Shown here: piece after piece, positions 9,886 to 18,599 of the stretch
Layout: each line of letters opens with the position of its first letter
How positions within the stretch are numbered: position 1 is the stretch's first letter
Assembly (NCBI GenBank): GCA_913777945.1
Contig: CAJYTY010000008.1
Span: 1-64,000, forward strand
Source: an uncultured Acinetobacter sp.
GTDB taxonomy: Bacteria; Pseudomonadota; Gammaproteobacteria; Pseudomonadales; Moraxellaceae
Reading direction: 5' to 3'
Length of the DNA stretch: 64,000 nt
Notes under the pieces: generated by a model
Told to the model about the DNA's origin: nothing
The model's input: only the letters and a program-made list of their open reading frames with translations
The model's database searches: none
Program-made: the position numbers and the translations under genes

Positions 9886-10212
9886 CTATTTGTTGCCCAA
9901 ATGCGCATGACGCACAAGATTTGAAAGATTTGGATTTTGTTTTGCAGCTTTTTTATACAAAAGTGCAATCTTGCCAATTTTCTGTACCACTTCAGCTTGA
10001 GTCTCTGCAATTAAAGCATCAATCACTTGTGCACGCGCGTCGCGGTCTTCACCTGCAATTTTGATTTTAATCAATTCGTGATCATTCAGTGCGCGGTTGG
10101 TTTCTTCGATAACACCTTCCGTCAACCCTTGTCCACCGATCATGACCACTGGATTGAGCGCATGCCCGATTTGACGTAAGCGTTTACGTTCTTGGATAGA
10201 TAAAGCTGCCAT
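9886..10212 (-). CDS. yhbY: YhbY/CRS1-type RNA-binding protein (CRM domain)
   Basis: 108 residues, a single CRM domain: LSIQERKRLRQIGHALNPVV, the conserved 'GGQGLTEGVIEE' loop (GxxG type) and 'LIKIKI'. E. coli YhbY associates with pre-50S ribosomal particles and is implicated in 23S rRNA maturation. It is divergent from rlmE, another 50S maturation gene. This arrangement is conserved in gammaproteobacteria. Confidence 0.93.
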   Translation of the reverse strand: MAALSIQERKRLRQIGHALNPVVMIGGQGLTEGVIEETNRALNDHELIKIKIAGEDRDARAQVIDALIAETQAEVVQKIGKIALLYKKAAKQNPNLSNLVRHAHLGNK

Positions 10213-10409
10213 TGAAACTACCTAGGATTAAAAGCGCCTAAGTATAGCAAAGTTGAAGGTCAAACGCGCGCACTATTGTTGAAATATTCGATCATGATCA
10301 TAGGAAAAAATCTACCAAAAGTGGGGCTTTCTGATACACAACCATACTGCATCAATGCCGTTTTTGACGTACAATAGAGGTCAAGAAGTTTTTTAATATT
10401 TAGTAAGTT

Positions 10410-11060
10410 ATGGCGACACGCATTACCAACCAGAAGTTATCTAAAAGTAGTCGTGCGTGGATGAGAGAGCATCTTGATGATCCTTTTGTAAAAAAGGCTC
10501 AAAAAGAAGGCTACCGTGCACGTGCTGCATATAAACTTTTAGAAATTCAGGAGAAATACAAACTGATCAGACCCGGAATGACAGTCGTCGATTTGGGTGC
10601 TGCGCCTGGAAGTTGGTCGCAAATTGCAGGCAAGCTTGTAGGTAGTAAAGGTTTAGTGATAGCTTCTGATATCTTGGCAATGGACGCTCTGCCGGACGTG
10701 ACTTTCTTGCAAGGTGACTTTCGCGAAGAGGAAGTGTTCGAAAAATTGTTAAATATTTTAAATGGGCGTACTGTAGACATTGTAATTTCAGATATGGCCC
10801 CCAATACATCAGGTAATAGGGCAGTAGATCAGCCTCGTCAGATTTACTTATGTGAACTGGCGCTCGATTTTGCCCAGAAAGTACTTGGTCCAGATGGTCA
10901 GTTTGTGGTAAAGGTTTTCCAAGGATCAGGTTTTGATGAGTTTCGTAAGCAGGTAGTTGAGAGTTTCGATATTCTTAAAACTGCAAAACCTGCTGCCTCT
11001 CGTGCTCGATCAAAGGAAGTATTCTTAATCGGTCAAGGGCGTAAAAAGGCCTTGAAATAA
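10410..11060 (+). CDS. rlmE: 23S rRNA (uridine-2552-2'-O)-methyltransferase RlmE (FtsJ/RrmJ)
   Basis: 216 residues. The SAM-binding motif is [11 protein letters not shown]. The K-D-K-E catalytic tetrad is visible: Lys in 'YRARAAYKL', Asp in '[11 protein letters not shown]', Lys in 'VVKVFQG' and Glu in 'SKEVFLIG'. It methylates U2552 in the A-loop of 23S rRNA late in 50S assembly. The gene starts at ATG ([14 protein letters not shown]) and lies upstream of ftsH, as in E. coli, where the pair is heat-shock induced. Confidence 0.96.
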   Translation: MATRITNQKLSKSSRAWMREHLDDPFVKKAQKEGYRARAAYKLLEIQEKYKLIRPGMTVVDLGAAPGSWSQIAGKLVGSKGLVIASDILAMDALPDVTFLQGDFREEEVFEKLLNILNGRTVDIVISDMAPNTSGNRAVDQPRQIYLCELALDFAQKVLGPDGQFVVKVFQGSGFDEFRKQVVESFDILKTAKPAASRARSKEVFLIGQGRKKALK

Positions 11061-11195
11061 AGTTTACTTGCCAAGCCGTTAAAAATTGTGCATTTTGTAC
11101 AATTTGAACTGTTGCAAGCGCGAGACTTGCTGTGAACTAGGGTCAACCCAGTGATATGGGCATGATCAAATTAGATTGATAATGGGAATAAAGCT

Positions 11196-13091
11196 TTGAG
11201 CGATCTCTTCAAGAATGCCGTATTGTGGCTAATAATACTTGGTGTTCTGATCTTGATTTTCAGTAACATCAGTGACCGTAATAAGCCATCTGCAATGAAT
11301 TATTCGGAATTTGTTGCGGCGGTGAATGCTGGTCAAATTAAGCAAGTCACTATTGATGGTTTGAATATTAGTGGTGAGAAAACCAATGGCTCTCACTTTG
11401 AGACAGTACGTCCGCAAGTTGAAGACACACAGCTTTTACCTAGCCTAAACAAGAACAATGTGGTGGTTGAAGGTACAGCTCCTCAACGTCAAGGCTTGTT
11501 GATGCAACTTCTCATTGCTAGTTTCCCTGTGCTTTTAATCATTTTGTTATTCATGTTCTTTATGCGCAACATGGGTGGCGGTGCAGGTGGTAAAAACGGG
11601 CCAATGAGTTTTGGAAAGTCGAAGGCAAAAATGCTTTCGGAAGATCAAATCAAAGTAACATTTAAAGATGTTGCAGGTTGTGACGAAGCAAAACAAGAAG
11701 TTGTAGAGATCGTAGATTTTTTAAAAGATCCAGCGAAATTCAAACGTTTAGGGGCAACAATCCCGCGTGGCGTTTTGATGGTTGGACCTCCAGGAACGGG
11801 TAAAACCCTTTTGGCGAAAGCCATTGCAGGTGAAGCAAAAGTCCCATTCTTCAGCATTTCAGGTTCTGATTTTGTGGAAATGTTTGTGGGTGTTGGTGCT
11901 TCACGTGTACGTGATATGTTTGAACAAGCTAAGCGTCATGCGCCATGTATTATCTTCATTGATGAGATCGATGCAGTTGGTCGTCACCGTGGTTCAGGTA
12001 CCGGTGGTGGTCATGACGAGCGTGAACAGACATTAAACCAGATGTTGGTTGAGATGGACGGCTTTGAAGGTAATGAAGGCGTGATTGTGATTGCAGCGAC
12101 CAACCGTGTCGATGTACTCGATAAAGCCTTGTTGCGTCCAGGCCGTTTTGACCGTCAAGTGATGGTAGGATTACCTGACATTAATGGTCGTGAGCAGATT
12201 TTAAATGTTCACCTCAGAAAATTACCGTCAGTGACTGGTGTAGACGTTAAGGTATTGGCACGCGGTACACCGGGATTCTCTGGTGCACAGCTGGCTAACC
12301 TGGTTAACGAAGCGGCTTTATTTGCTGCACGTCGTAACAAAAACACGGTCGATATGCATGACTTTGAAGATGCCAAAGACAAGATCTATATGGGTCCTGA
12401 GCGTAAATCGATGATTCTTCGTGAAGAAGAGCGTCGTGCAACGGCATATCATGAGTCGGGCCATGCCATTGTTGCAGAAGCTTTGCCGGGTACCGATCCG
12501 GTACATAAAGTGACCATTATGCCGCGTGGCTGGGCACTAGGTGTAACTTGGCAGTTGCCTGAGCAGGATCAGATTAGTCACTACAAAGATAAAATGTTGA
12601 AAGAAATTTCGATTTTATTTGGTGGTCGTATTGCTGAAGAAATTTTCATCAATCAGCAATCCACTGGTGCATCAAACGACTTTGAACGTGCAACTAAAAT
12701 GGCACGTGCGATGGTCACCAAATACGGTATGTCAGATCGACTAGGCGTGATGGTTTATGAAGACGACAATACTCAAGGTTTCTTTGGAAATGTGGGTAGC
12801 CGTACAATTTCTGAAGCAACCCAACAACAGGTTGATGAAGAAGTTCGTCGTATTCTAGATGAGCAGTATAAAGTGGCATGGGATATTCTTGAAAACAACA
12901 AGGATAAAGCGCATACCATGGTGAAAGCCTTGATGGAGTGGGAAACCATTGATCGTGATCAAGTGCTGGATATTATGGAAGGTCGTGAGCCCCGTCCACC
13001 AAAGGTTTATGTTGCTGAAAATCCAGTTGTTGATTTGGATCCACCAAGTAACGGACCATCTACACCTCCGCCATTGCCATCAATGAGCTAA
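11196..13091 (+). CDS. ftsH: ATP-dependent zinc metalloprotease FtsH
   Basis: 631 residues. There are two N-terminal membrane segments (about 5-25 and 100-122) flanking a periplasmic domain. The AAA+ module has Walker A GPPGTGKT at 197-204, Walker B 'IIFIDEIDA' and an SRH 'LRPGRFDRQ'. The M41 protease zinc site is HESGH at 419-423. It degrades misassembled membrane proteins and short-lived regulators. The start is TTG (TTG AGC GAT), since the upstream ATG at 11182 ends after five codons. The C-terminus ends in a proline-rich tail. Closed by a terminator at 13.1 kb. Confidence 0.98.
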   Translation: MSDLFKNAVLWLIILGVLILIFSNISDRNKPSAMNYSEFVAAVNAGQIKQVTIDGLNISGEKTNGSHFETVRPQVEDTQLLPSLNKNNVVVEGTAPQRQGLLMQLLIASFPVLLIILLFMFFMRNMGGGAGGKNGPMSFGKSKAKMLSEDQIKVTFKDVAGCDEAKQEVVEIVDFLKDPAKFKRLGATIPRGVLMVGPPGTGKTLLAKAIAGEAKVPFFSISGSDFVEMFVGVGASRVRDMFEQAKRHAPCIIFIDEIDAVGRHRGSGTGGGHDEREQTLNQMLVEMDGFEGNEGVIVIAATNRVDVLDKALLRPGRFDRQVMVGLPDINGREQILNVHLRKLPSVTGVDVKVLARGTPGFSGAQLANLVNEAALFAARRNKNTVDMHDFEDAKDKIYMGPERKSMILREEERRATAYHESGHAIVAEALPGTDPVHKVTIMPRGWALGVTWQLPEQDQISHYKDKMLKEISILFGGRIAEEIFINQQSTGASNDFERATKMARAMVTKYGMSDRLGVMVYEDDNTQGFFGNVGSRTISEATQQQVDEEVRRILDEQYKVAWDILENNKDKAHTMVKALMEWETIDRDQVLDIMEGREPRPPKVYVAENPVVDLDPPSNGPSTPPPLPSMS

Positions 13092-13105
13092 GTGTGAAAT
13101 CAAGA

Positions 13106-13134
13106 AAGAGTCGCCTAGAGCGGCTCTTTTTTTA
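13106..13134 (+). terminator. ftsH terminator
   Basis: Stem AGAGTCGC / GCGGCTCT (one mismatch), loop CTAGA, followed by seven T. It starts 15 bases after the ftsH stop. Confidence 0.88.
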
Positions 13135-13209
13135 TTTAAAACAAAATGGAAATTATCTTTAAAGTGATGAGGTTGTTAAAATGATGGCATTTAAATGTGG
13201 AGTCATTGC

Positions 13210-14067
13210 ATGAGATTGATGCCCTTACCGCAGAAAGTCATTTCCTGTGGATCATTGGAGTTGGATTTATCCTGTCCCCATGTTATGGGTATTTTAAATG
13301 TCACACCAGATTCATTTAGTGATGGAGGGAAACATAACTCCAAGGTAGCCGCAATAGTGCATGCACAGCAGATGATTGCAGATGGTGCAAGTATTATTGA
13401 TATTGGGGGGGAGTCCACTCGTCCGGGTGCATCGATGGTTGAGGTTGAGGAAGAAATACAGCGTGTAGTACCTGTGGTTGAAGCTTTGGCACAAGAGAAC
13501 AACGTTATCATTTCTATCGATACCAGTCAGCCTCGTGTGATAGAAGCTGCTGTGGCAGCAGGTGCACATATCTGGAATGATGTGCGTGCACTTACTCGCC
13601 CAGGCGCCATTGAGATGGCTGCGAGATTGAATATTCCTGTGATTATCATGCATATGCGTGGTGAACCGACCACAATGAATCAGCTAGATCAGTACGACAA
13701 TGTTATAGAAGATGTGATTAATGAACTTCAGCAGCGCATTCAAGCTGCGTTATCAGCTGGTATTCGGCAGGAACATATTATTGTCGATCCTGGATTCGGT
13801 TTTGCAAAAAATGCCCAGCAGAATTTGACTTTGCTCAATGCGCTGTGGCGATTTACAGATTTAGGGTACCCAGTATTATCGGGTTTGTCGCGCAAACGAT
13901 TTGTTGGAGAGGTCCTGCAAGGCGCAAGCGCAGATCAGCGAATGGTGGGGAGTGTAACTGGGCATTTACTGAGTCTTCAGCAAGGGGCCTCCATTGTGCG
14001 TGTTCATGATGTAAAAGCCACCGTGGATGCGGTACGTATGTGGCAGGCGATGTTGGCTGCATCGTGA
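13210..14067 (+). CDS. folP: Dihydropteroate synthase
   Basis: 285 residues from the ATG at 13210, which has GGAG 7 bases upstream. An in-frame ATG at 13195 has no ribosome site. TIM-barrel signatures are GILNVTPDSFSDGG (pterin site), IDIGGESTRPGA, 'IISIDTSQPRV', 'VDPGFGFAKN' and 'GLSRKRF'. The enzyme condenses p-aminobenzoate with hydroxymethyldihydropterin diphosphate and is the sulfonamide target. The loop residues around SRKRF look wild type. In many gammaproteobacteria glmM follows, but it does not here. Confidence 0.97.
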   Translation: MRLMPLPQKVISCGSLELDLSCPHVMGILNVTPDSFSDGGKHNSKVAAIVHAQQMIADGASIIDIGGESTRPGASMVEVEEEIQRVVPVVEALAQENNVIISIDTSQPRVIEAAVAAGAHIWNDVRALTRPGAIEMAARLNIPVIIMHMRGEPTTMNQLDQYDNVIEDVINELQQRIQAALSAGIRQEHIIVDPGFGFAKNAQQNLTLLNALWRFTDLGYPVLSGLSRKRFVGEVLQGASADQRMVGSVTGHLLSLQQGASIVRVHDVKATVDAVRMWQAMLAAS

Positions 14068-14145
14068 ATATTGCCTTTAAAGAAGGTCGCCTTTTTGTAT
14101 CAGGTATGATATAAGCAGCACGTTTTTTATTGAAAAGATGTGCTG

Positions 14146-14460
14146 ATGTTTAACGATTTACTTCTCCCTATGTTTGATGACGGCTACTATCCAGAAGTGT
14201 TAGTTGCAGAAGTTAAGCAGTATATTGTTGAATTTGCTAAAAAGATTCAGAAAATTGAGCAATCTGATTCTGAAATTTATCGCTTGGCAAACTTAACCTT
14301 GCTGAAAATCAATGAAATGAAACCAGACTTTGAGGATCTTGACTCGAATTTGGACGATACAGCCACTGATTATATTGCGGAAGCAATGATGATGGCCGTA
14401 CAAGATGCGGGTTACATGGATATCGATCTTGAGGAATTGGTTGCAAACCGAGAATGGTGA
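14146..14460 (+). CDS. DUF5713-like small acidic protein
   Basis: 104 residues, very acidic and helical. The opening 'LLPMFDDGYYPEVLVAEVK' and the later 'NEMKPDFEDLDSNLDD' match the DUF5713 pattern as I know it. Function is unknown and the protein appears soluble. The ATG at 14146 is preferred over a GTG two codons upstream. It lies 78 bases after folP with no clear terminator between them, so it may be co-transcribed. Confidence 0.65.
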   Translation: MFNDLLLPMFDDGYYPEVLVAEVKQYIVEFAKKIQKIEQSDSEIYRLANLTLLKINEMKPDFEDLDSNLDDTATDYIAEAMMMAVQDAGYMDIDLEELVANREW

Positions 14461-14521
14461 TCACCGTTCTCGCCATCTATGTGTAGTCATCGGTGTGATC
14501 TACATTTAATAGCGAGCAGAC

Positions 14522-14553
14522 ATAAAAAAACCAGCATATTGCTGGATTTTTTT
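14522..14553. terminator. Terminator-like hairpin, copy A, next to tRNA-Leu
   Basis: AAAAAACCAGCA / TGCTGG-type stem with a short loop, flanked by A and T runs. A near-identical copy occurs at 16024-16054, also next to a tRNA-Leu. On the minus strand it would terminate the tRNA transcript. Confidence 0.75.
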
Positions 14554-14579
14554 ATTACACCATTTTAAAAGACTTAAAA

Positions 14580-14666
14580 TGGTGCCCGGGGCCGGACTCG
14601 AACCGGCACGCCTTTGTGGGCGGGGGATTTTAAATCCCCTGTGTCTACCTATTTCACCACCCGGGC
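14580..14666 (-). tRNA. tRNA-Leu(TAA)
   Basis: 87 nt including an encoded CCA. The acceptor stem GCCCGGG pairs with CCCGGGC. The long class II variable arm is present. The anticodon loop TTTAAAA reads TAA (decodes UUA). The T-arm GGTTCGAGTCC is intact. Identical to the copy at 16082-16168. Confidence 0.96.
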
Positions 14667-14739
14667 ATGAGCGCCATCATAGTGTAACCATGCAAATTAG
14701 GCAAGGAAATCTTGAATTATATGCAGATTTTTCAAGCAA

Positions 14740-15903
14740 TTATTTTGTTTCAGTCGATTCAAGCTGTTTAATGAGGCGTCCGATATTTTCTGTTGTACGT
14801 GTAAGATTCATTGGCCCATTTTTACAAGCTTGTTCAATATTACTGGCACCATCGAGAATACCGAAAATCGCAGTAATACCATCTTCATACAGCATTTCGA
14901 TGCCTTGGCCGATATAGCCTGCACATACAAATACAGGCTTGTTAAACGTTTTGGCTAAACGCGCCACTCCAATCGGTGTTTTTCCAAACTGCGTCTGTAT
15001 ATCGATTCCGCCTTCGCCAGTAAAAATGTAATCTGCTGCCTGAATTTTCTGAGCCAATTGAATAGATTCGATGACTGTTTCAACACCAGACTGAATTTTT
15101 GCCGTGGTAAACGCCATTAGGCCTGCGGCCAGTCCTCCTGCGGCGCCAGCACCCTTTACATGGTGTAAAGAGATACCTAAAGTCTGCTGAATAATATCGG
15201 CAAAATGACAAAGATTGGCCTCAAGCTGAATGAGCATATCCAGTGTGGTGCCCTTTTGCGGCCCAAAAATATAGGTTGCGCCGTGTGGGCCAATTAACGG
15301 ATTATTCACGTCGGTGGCAATTACGATCTCAACATCAGCCAAGCGTGGGTCGAGTTGAGTGATATCAATTGATGCAATCTGATTCAGTTGCCCGCCACCC
15401 AATTCAACCTCTTGATCGAATTGATCTAAAAATCGTACACCTAAAGCACTTGCCATTCCCATGCCAGCATCATTGGTAACACTACCGCCAAGCCCGATAA
15501 TAATTTTCGATACCTGATGATCTAAAGCAGCGCGAATCAGCTCTCCAGTACCATAAGTCGAAGTGAGTAGGGGATTACGCTGATCGGGTGTGAGCAAGTG
15601 AATACCATTGGCCTTTGCCATTTCGATCACTGCGGTACGCCCCTGATCAATCAATCCAAAATAGGTCTGAACTTTATAGGGATGCAAAGGACCACTCACT
15701 GTGACATATACTTTTTGGCCTTGTTGTGCATCAATGATGGTATCTACTGTACCTTCACCACCGTCTGCCATAGGGCATAAATCATACTTGGCATCTGAAA
15801 AAATACGTTGTAAACCGTGTTGCATGGCCAAACATGCTTCTCTGGCAGTCATACTTTCTTTAAAGGAGTCGGGGGCGAGTACAAATGTTTTTGTTTTCAT
15901 CAT
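14740..15903 (-). CDS. glxK: Glycerate kinase, GarK/GlxK family
   Basis: 387 residues, full length for the type I glycerate kinase family. Features are N-terminal FVLAPDSFKESMTA, 'CPMADGGEGTVD', 'IIGLGGSVTNDAGMGMA' and 'KGAGAAGGLAAGLMAF', then 'IFTGEGGIDIQTQFGKTP'. It phosphorylates D-glycerate to 2-phosphoglycerate, feeding glyoxylate, glucarate or glycerate breakdown into glycolysis. The gene sits alone between two identical tRNA-Leu genes, with no partner pathway genes. The choice between the garK and glxK symbols is arbitrary. Confidence 0.92.
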   Translation of the reverse strand: MMKTKTFVLAPDSFKESMTAREACLAMQHGLQRIFSDAKYDLCPMADGGEGTVDTIIDAQQGQKVYVTVSGPLHPYKVQTYFGLIDQGRTAVIEMAKANGIHLLTPDQRNPLLTSTYGTGELIRAALDHQVSKIIIGLGGSVTNDAGMGMASALGVRFLDQFDQEVELGGGQLNQIASIDITQLDPRLADVEIVIATDVNNPLIGPHGATYIFGPQKGTTLDMLIQLEANLCHFADIIQQTLGISLHHVKGAGAAGGLAAGLMAFTTAKIQSGVETVIESIQLAQKIQAADYIFTGEGGIDIQTQFGKTPIGVARLAKTFNKPVFVCAGYIGQGIEMLYEDGITAIFGILDGASNIEQACKNGPMNLTRTTENIGRLIKQLESTETK

Positions 15904-16023
15904 TGAATAATAACGCGATGCACATTGTTATTGGATTTGTTATGAAGATAACACTCAGATCTTGAGATTTAAATGAGAAAGTCTTGGCTTGAATAAAGAA
16001 AATATAAAAACATAAATTTCAGG

Positions 16024-16054
16024 CATAAAAAAACCAGCACATTGCTGGATTCTT
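16024..16054. terminator. Terminator-like hairpin, copy B, next to tRNA-Leu
   Basis: Stem CCAGCA / TGCTGG with flanking A-rich and T-rich runs. It is the second copy of the element at 14522-14553, with a handful of substitutions and one indel. Confidence 0.7.
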
Positions 16055-16081
16055 TATTGCACCATTTCAAAAGATTTAAAA

Positions 16082-16168
16082 TGGTGCCCGGGGCCGGACT
16101 CGAACCGGCACGCCTTTGTGGGCGGGGGATTTTAAATCCCCTGTGTCTACCTATTTCACCACCCGGGC
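16082..16168 (-). tRNA. tRNA-Leu(TAA), second copy
   Basis: 87 nt, identical base for base to the copy at 14580-14666, including CCA. It is followed (upstream on its own strand) by tRNA-Cys with an 11-base spacer, so Cys-Leu are probably one transcript. Confidence 0.96.
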
Positions 16169-16179
16169 TTTACCAAATG

Positions 16180-16253
16180 TGGAGGCGGAGGTCGGAATCG
16201 AACCGGCGTACACGGAGTTGCAGTCCGCTGCATGACCACTCTGCCACCCCGCC
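16180..16253 (-). tRNA. tRNA-Cys(GCA)
   Basis: 74 nt with encoded CCA. The acceptor stem GGCGGGG pairs with CCTCCGCC allowing a wobble. Anticodon loop ACTGCAACT gives GCA. D-arm GGCAGAGTGGTCATGCAGC and T-arm GGTTCGATTCC are present. Confidence 0.95.
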
Positions 16254-16406
16254 ATCATTTGGTGATGCACATATTAGCAAGCTTCAGAAAAAAAACAATA
16301 CTAAATTCAGTGAATATGCGCAGAAAAACAACATCTAAAATAAAATTACCCAAATTATCATGTATCATTTGCAAAAATTGATTCATATCTAGCTTGGAGA
16401 TGTGCC

Positions 16407-17255
16407 GTGGCATTGGTTTTAGATGGTCGTGCATTAGCAAAGAAAATTGAAGCGGACTTGTTGGTGCGTGTTGAAGCACTGAAAGCAAAAACAGGTCGTA
16501 CTCCAATTTTGGCAACAATTTTAGTCGGTGATGATGGTGCATCTGCAACCTATGTGCGTATGAAAGGCAATGCATGTCGCCGTGTGGGAATGGATTCATT
16601 AAAAATTGAACTTCCACAGACCACGACTACCGAAGAGCTATTGGCAGAAATTGAAAAACTCAATGCCAATCCAGATGTACACGGAATCTTGCTACAACAT
16701 CCTGTTCCTGCACAGATTGATGAGCGTGCATGTTTCGATGCGATTTCACTCAATAAAGATGTCGATGGTGTGACGTGCTTGGGCTATGGTCGCATGGCAA
16801 TGGGTGAGGCAGCCTATGGTTCTGCTACTCCAGCCGGAATTATGACAATTTTAAAAGAACACAATATTGAGCTGACCGGTAAGCATGCTGTTGTCGTAGG
16901 GCGTTCAGCAATTTTAGGTAAGCCAATGGCCGCCATGTTGCTTGAAGCGAATGCGACCGTTACGATTTGTCACTCGCGTACACAAAACTTGGCTGAGTTT
17001 GTGAAGCAGGCAGATATTATTGTCGGTGCTGTAGGTAAGGCTGAATTGATTCAAAAAGACTGGATCAAACCGGGCGCGGTAGTGGTCGATGCTGGTTTTC
17101 ATCCGCGTGATGGCGGTGGTGTAGGTGATATTCAGCTTGAGGGTATCGAGACCATCGCTTCGGCTTACACGCCTGTTCCGGGTGGTGTGGGTCCAATGAC
17201 CATCACTACGCTGATCCGTCAGACTGTTGAAGCTGCCGAAAAAGCACTCGTCTAA
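16407..17255 (+). CDS. folD: Bifunctional methylenetetrahydrofolate dehydrogenase/cyclohydrolase
   Basis: 282 residues. The catalytic region '[16 protein letters not shown]' carries the conserved Tyr and Lys. 'PVPAQIDE' follows, then 'DVDGVT', 'ATPAGIM' and the NADP-binding loop [13 protein letters not shown]. The C-terminus '[12 protein letters not shown]' is diagnostic. It interconverts 5,10-methylene-, methenyl- and 10-formyl-THF in one-carbon metabolism. The start is GTG with a GGAGA ribosome site. A methyltransferase gene follows with a 2-base gap, so translation is probably coupled. Confidence 0.97.
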   Translation: MALVLDGRALAKKIEADLLVRVEALKAKTGRTPILATILVGDDGASATYVRMKGNACRRVGMDSLKIELPQTTTTEELLAEIEKLNANPDVHGILLQHPVPAQIDERACFDAISLNKDVDGVTCLGYGRMAMGEAAYGSATPAGIMTILKEHNIELTGKHAVVVGRSAILGKPMAAMLLEANATVTICHSRTQNLAEFVKQADIIVGAVGKAELIQKDWIKPGAVVVDAGFHPRDGGGVGDIQLEGIETIASAYTPVPGGVGPMTITTLIRQTVEAAEKALV

Positions 17256-17257
17256 AT

Positions 17258-17929
17258 ATGAGCGATCATATATCGCGAGCACATGCAGTGCCGCCTGTTT
17301 TACTCGAAGCACTGCATGCCATTATTCCAAATGCTGAATTACAGGCACAGCAATTACCCGATACGCCAATTTCCCTCTGGTTGATTCCTCCAGTATTTCC
17401 AGTAGATCGGCTCGATGATGAGGTGGTGCGTAGAATCTGGAACGATACACCGTACTGGATTTTTTGTTGGGCTTCGGGTTTGGCGATGGCACAATGGTTG
17501 CTGGCAGAGCCTGAACATGTGCGTGACAAGGTGGTACTGGATTTTGGTGCGGGTTCTGGCGTGGTGGCAATTGCTGCAAAACTGGCTGGTGCAAAACGCG
17601 TCATTTGCTGTGATATCGATGCGGTCAGTTTGGCGGCCTGCCATGAAAATGCACGTTTAAACTCGGTGGAACTGGAGTATTTAGAGGACTTATATCAGTC
17701 GGAGCAAGTCGATGTGTTGTTGGCGGCCGATGTTTTATATGACCAGTGTAATCGTTTTTTTCTAGATGAATTTTTAAAATTCGCACCCCAGGTGTGGGTG
17801 GCCGATAGTCGGGTAAAAAACTTTAGCCATCCGCGTTATATGAAAATGGATGAACGAAGTGCAACCACATGGCCAGATCTGGATGAGGCGAAAGAGTTTC
17901 GAAATGTGAGTTTTTATAAGACGCTATGA
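17258..17929 (+). CDS. Class I SAM-dependent methyltransferase (PrmA/ETFB-lysine MTase-like)
   Basis: 223 residues. SAM-binding motif I is VVLDFGAGSGVVAIAA, motif II 'RVICCDID' and a motif IV-like 'VLLAADVLYDQ' follows. The fold and motifs are those of the nicotinamide N-methyltransferase-like / METTL20-like protein methyltransferases. The substrate cannot be inferred. It starts 2 bases after the folD stop, implying co-translation, and ends within its own terminator. Confidence 0.82.
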   Translation: MSDHISRAHAVPPVLLEALHAIIPNAELQAQQLPDTPISLWLIPPVFPVDRLDDEVVRRIWNDTPYWIFCWASGLAMAQWLLAEPEHVRDKVVLDFGAGSGVVAIAAKLAGAKRVICCDIDAVSLAACHENARLNSVELEYLEDLYQSEQVDVLLAADVLYDQCNRFFLDEFLKFAPQVWVADSRVKNFSHPRYMKMDERSATTWPDLDEAKEFRNVSFYKTL

Positions 17930-17946
17930 TCACAGCGTCTTTTTTT
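17919..17946 (+). terminator. folD-methyltransferase terminator
   Basis: Stem AGACGCT / AGCGTCT with loop ATGATCAC, followed by seven T. The 5' arm overlaps the last codons and the stop of the methyltransferase gene. Confidence 0.88.
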
Positions 17947-17961
17947 ATCCGACAGATTAAA

Positions 17962-18390
17962 TCAAGAACAGGTATAGCGCACGACTTTAAGCGTACTTGG
18001 GCGTGCCTCTAAGGCTTCACGCGTTGCATAGCCTTCACTGTTGTTGAGACTTGGACTGTCGGATAAGCCAAACGACATACGTGAGTTACGAATGGCAATC
18101 CCTTGATCTTGCGATCGGTTGGCTGCTGTATTTGGAATTTCATTGATGCTTAAAATCGACAGCGTATAGGTTTTGGTCGTTCCTAATACCGATTGACAGG
18201 CACGTTGTAATTTTCTCTGATCTAAATCTTGATTCGCGCGATTTGCAAGCGTATACGAAATCGTTGCCGAATTGGCAGATTTATTTTCGACTTGATAACC
18301 CGTATTACCGTTATATTGACGTGGTGTGCTTTGACAAGCCGCAAGACTCGCTGCAAGCGCTAAGACACCCAATAAATTATACATTTTCAT
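17962..18390 (-). CDS. Small secreted lipoprotein of unknown function
   Basis: 142 residues from the second ATG (MKMYNLLGVLALAASLAAC), chosen because GAAGGA lies 9 bases upstream. The alternative ATG three codons earlier has no spacing. A type II signal peptide with lipobox LAAC is clear. The mature part is rich in Asn/Ser/Thr, with a C-terminal pair of cysteines (CQSV ... YTCS) that could form a disulfide. No known domain. Likely an outer-membrane lipoprotein. It is divergent from glpD. Confidence 0.75.
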   Translation of the reverse strand: MKMYNLLGVLALAASLAACQSTPRQYNGNTGYQVENKSANSATISYTLANRANQDLDQRKLQRACQSVLGTTKTYTLSILSINEIPNTAANRSQDQGIAIRNSRMSFGLSDSPSLNNSEGYATREALEARPSTLKVVRYTCS

Positions 18391-18599
18391 GAAATTCATC
18401 CTTCTCTTATTGTGGTTAGTATCGCATAGTTTTAAGCATAACGTGGTGTCTGAGGCGGGGTGAATCCGCTGGACTTTACATCACTTAAAAAGTGTACACG
18501 TTTGGTGGGTTGTGGCGTGTGAAAATCTGGCCGTCTGGCTTTCCAATTTGGATGTTTTTTGTTAACGTTAAAAATAAAAACCACAAAAAGGCGGGGATG

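Noticed and set aside
14579..16338. Open frames reading through the tRNA-Leu and tRNA-Cys genes on the plus strand
   Set aside because: They are antisense to well-formed tRNA genes, and the two copies read alike only because the tRNAs are identical.
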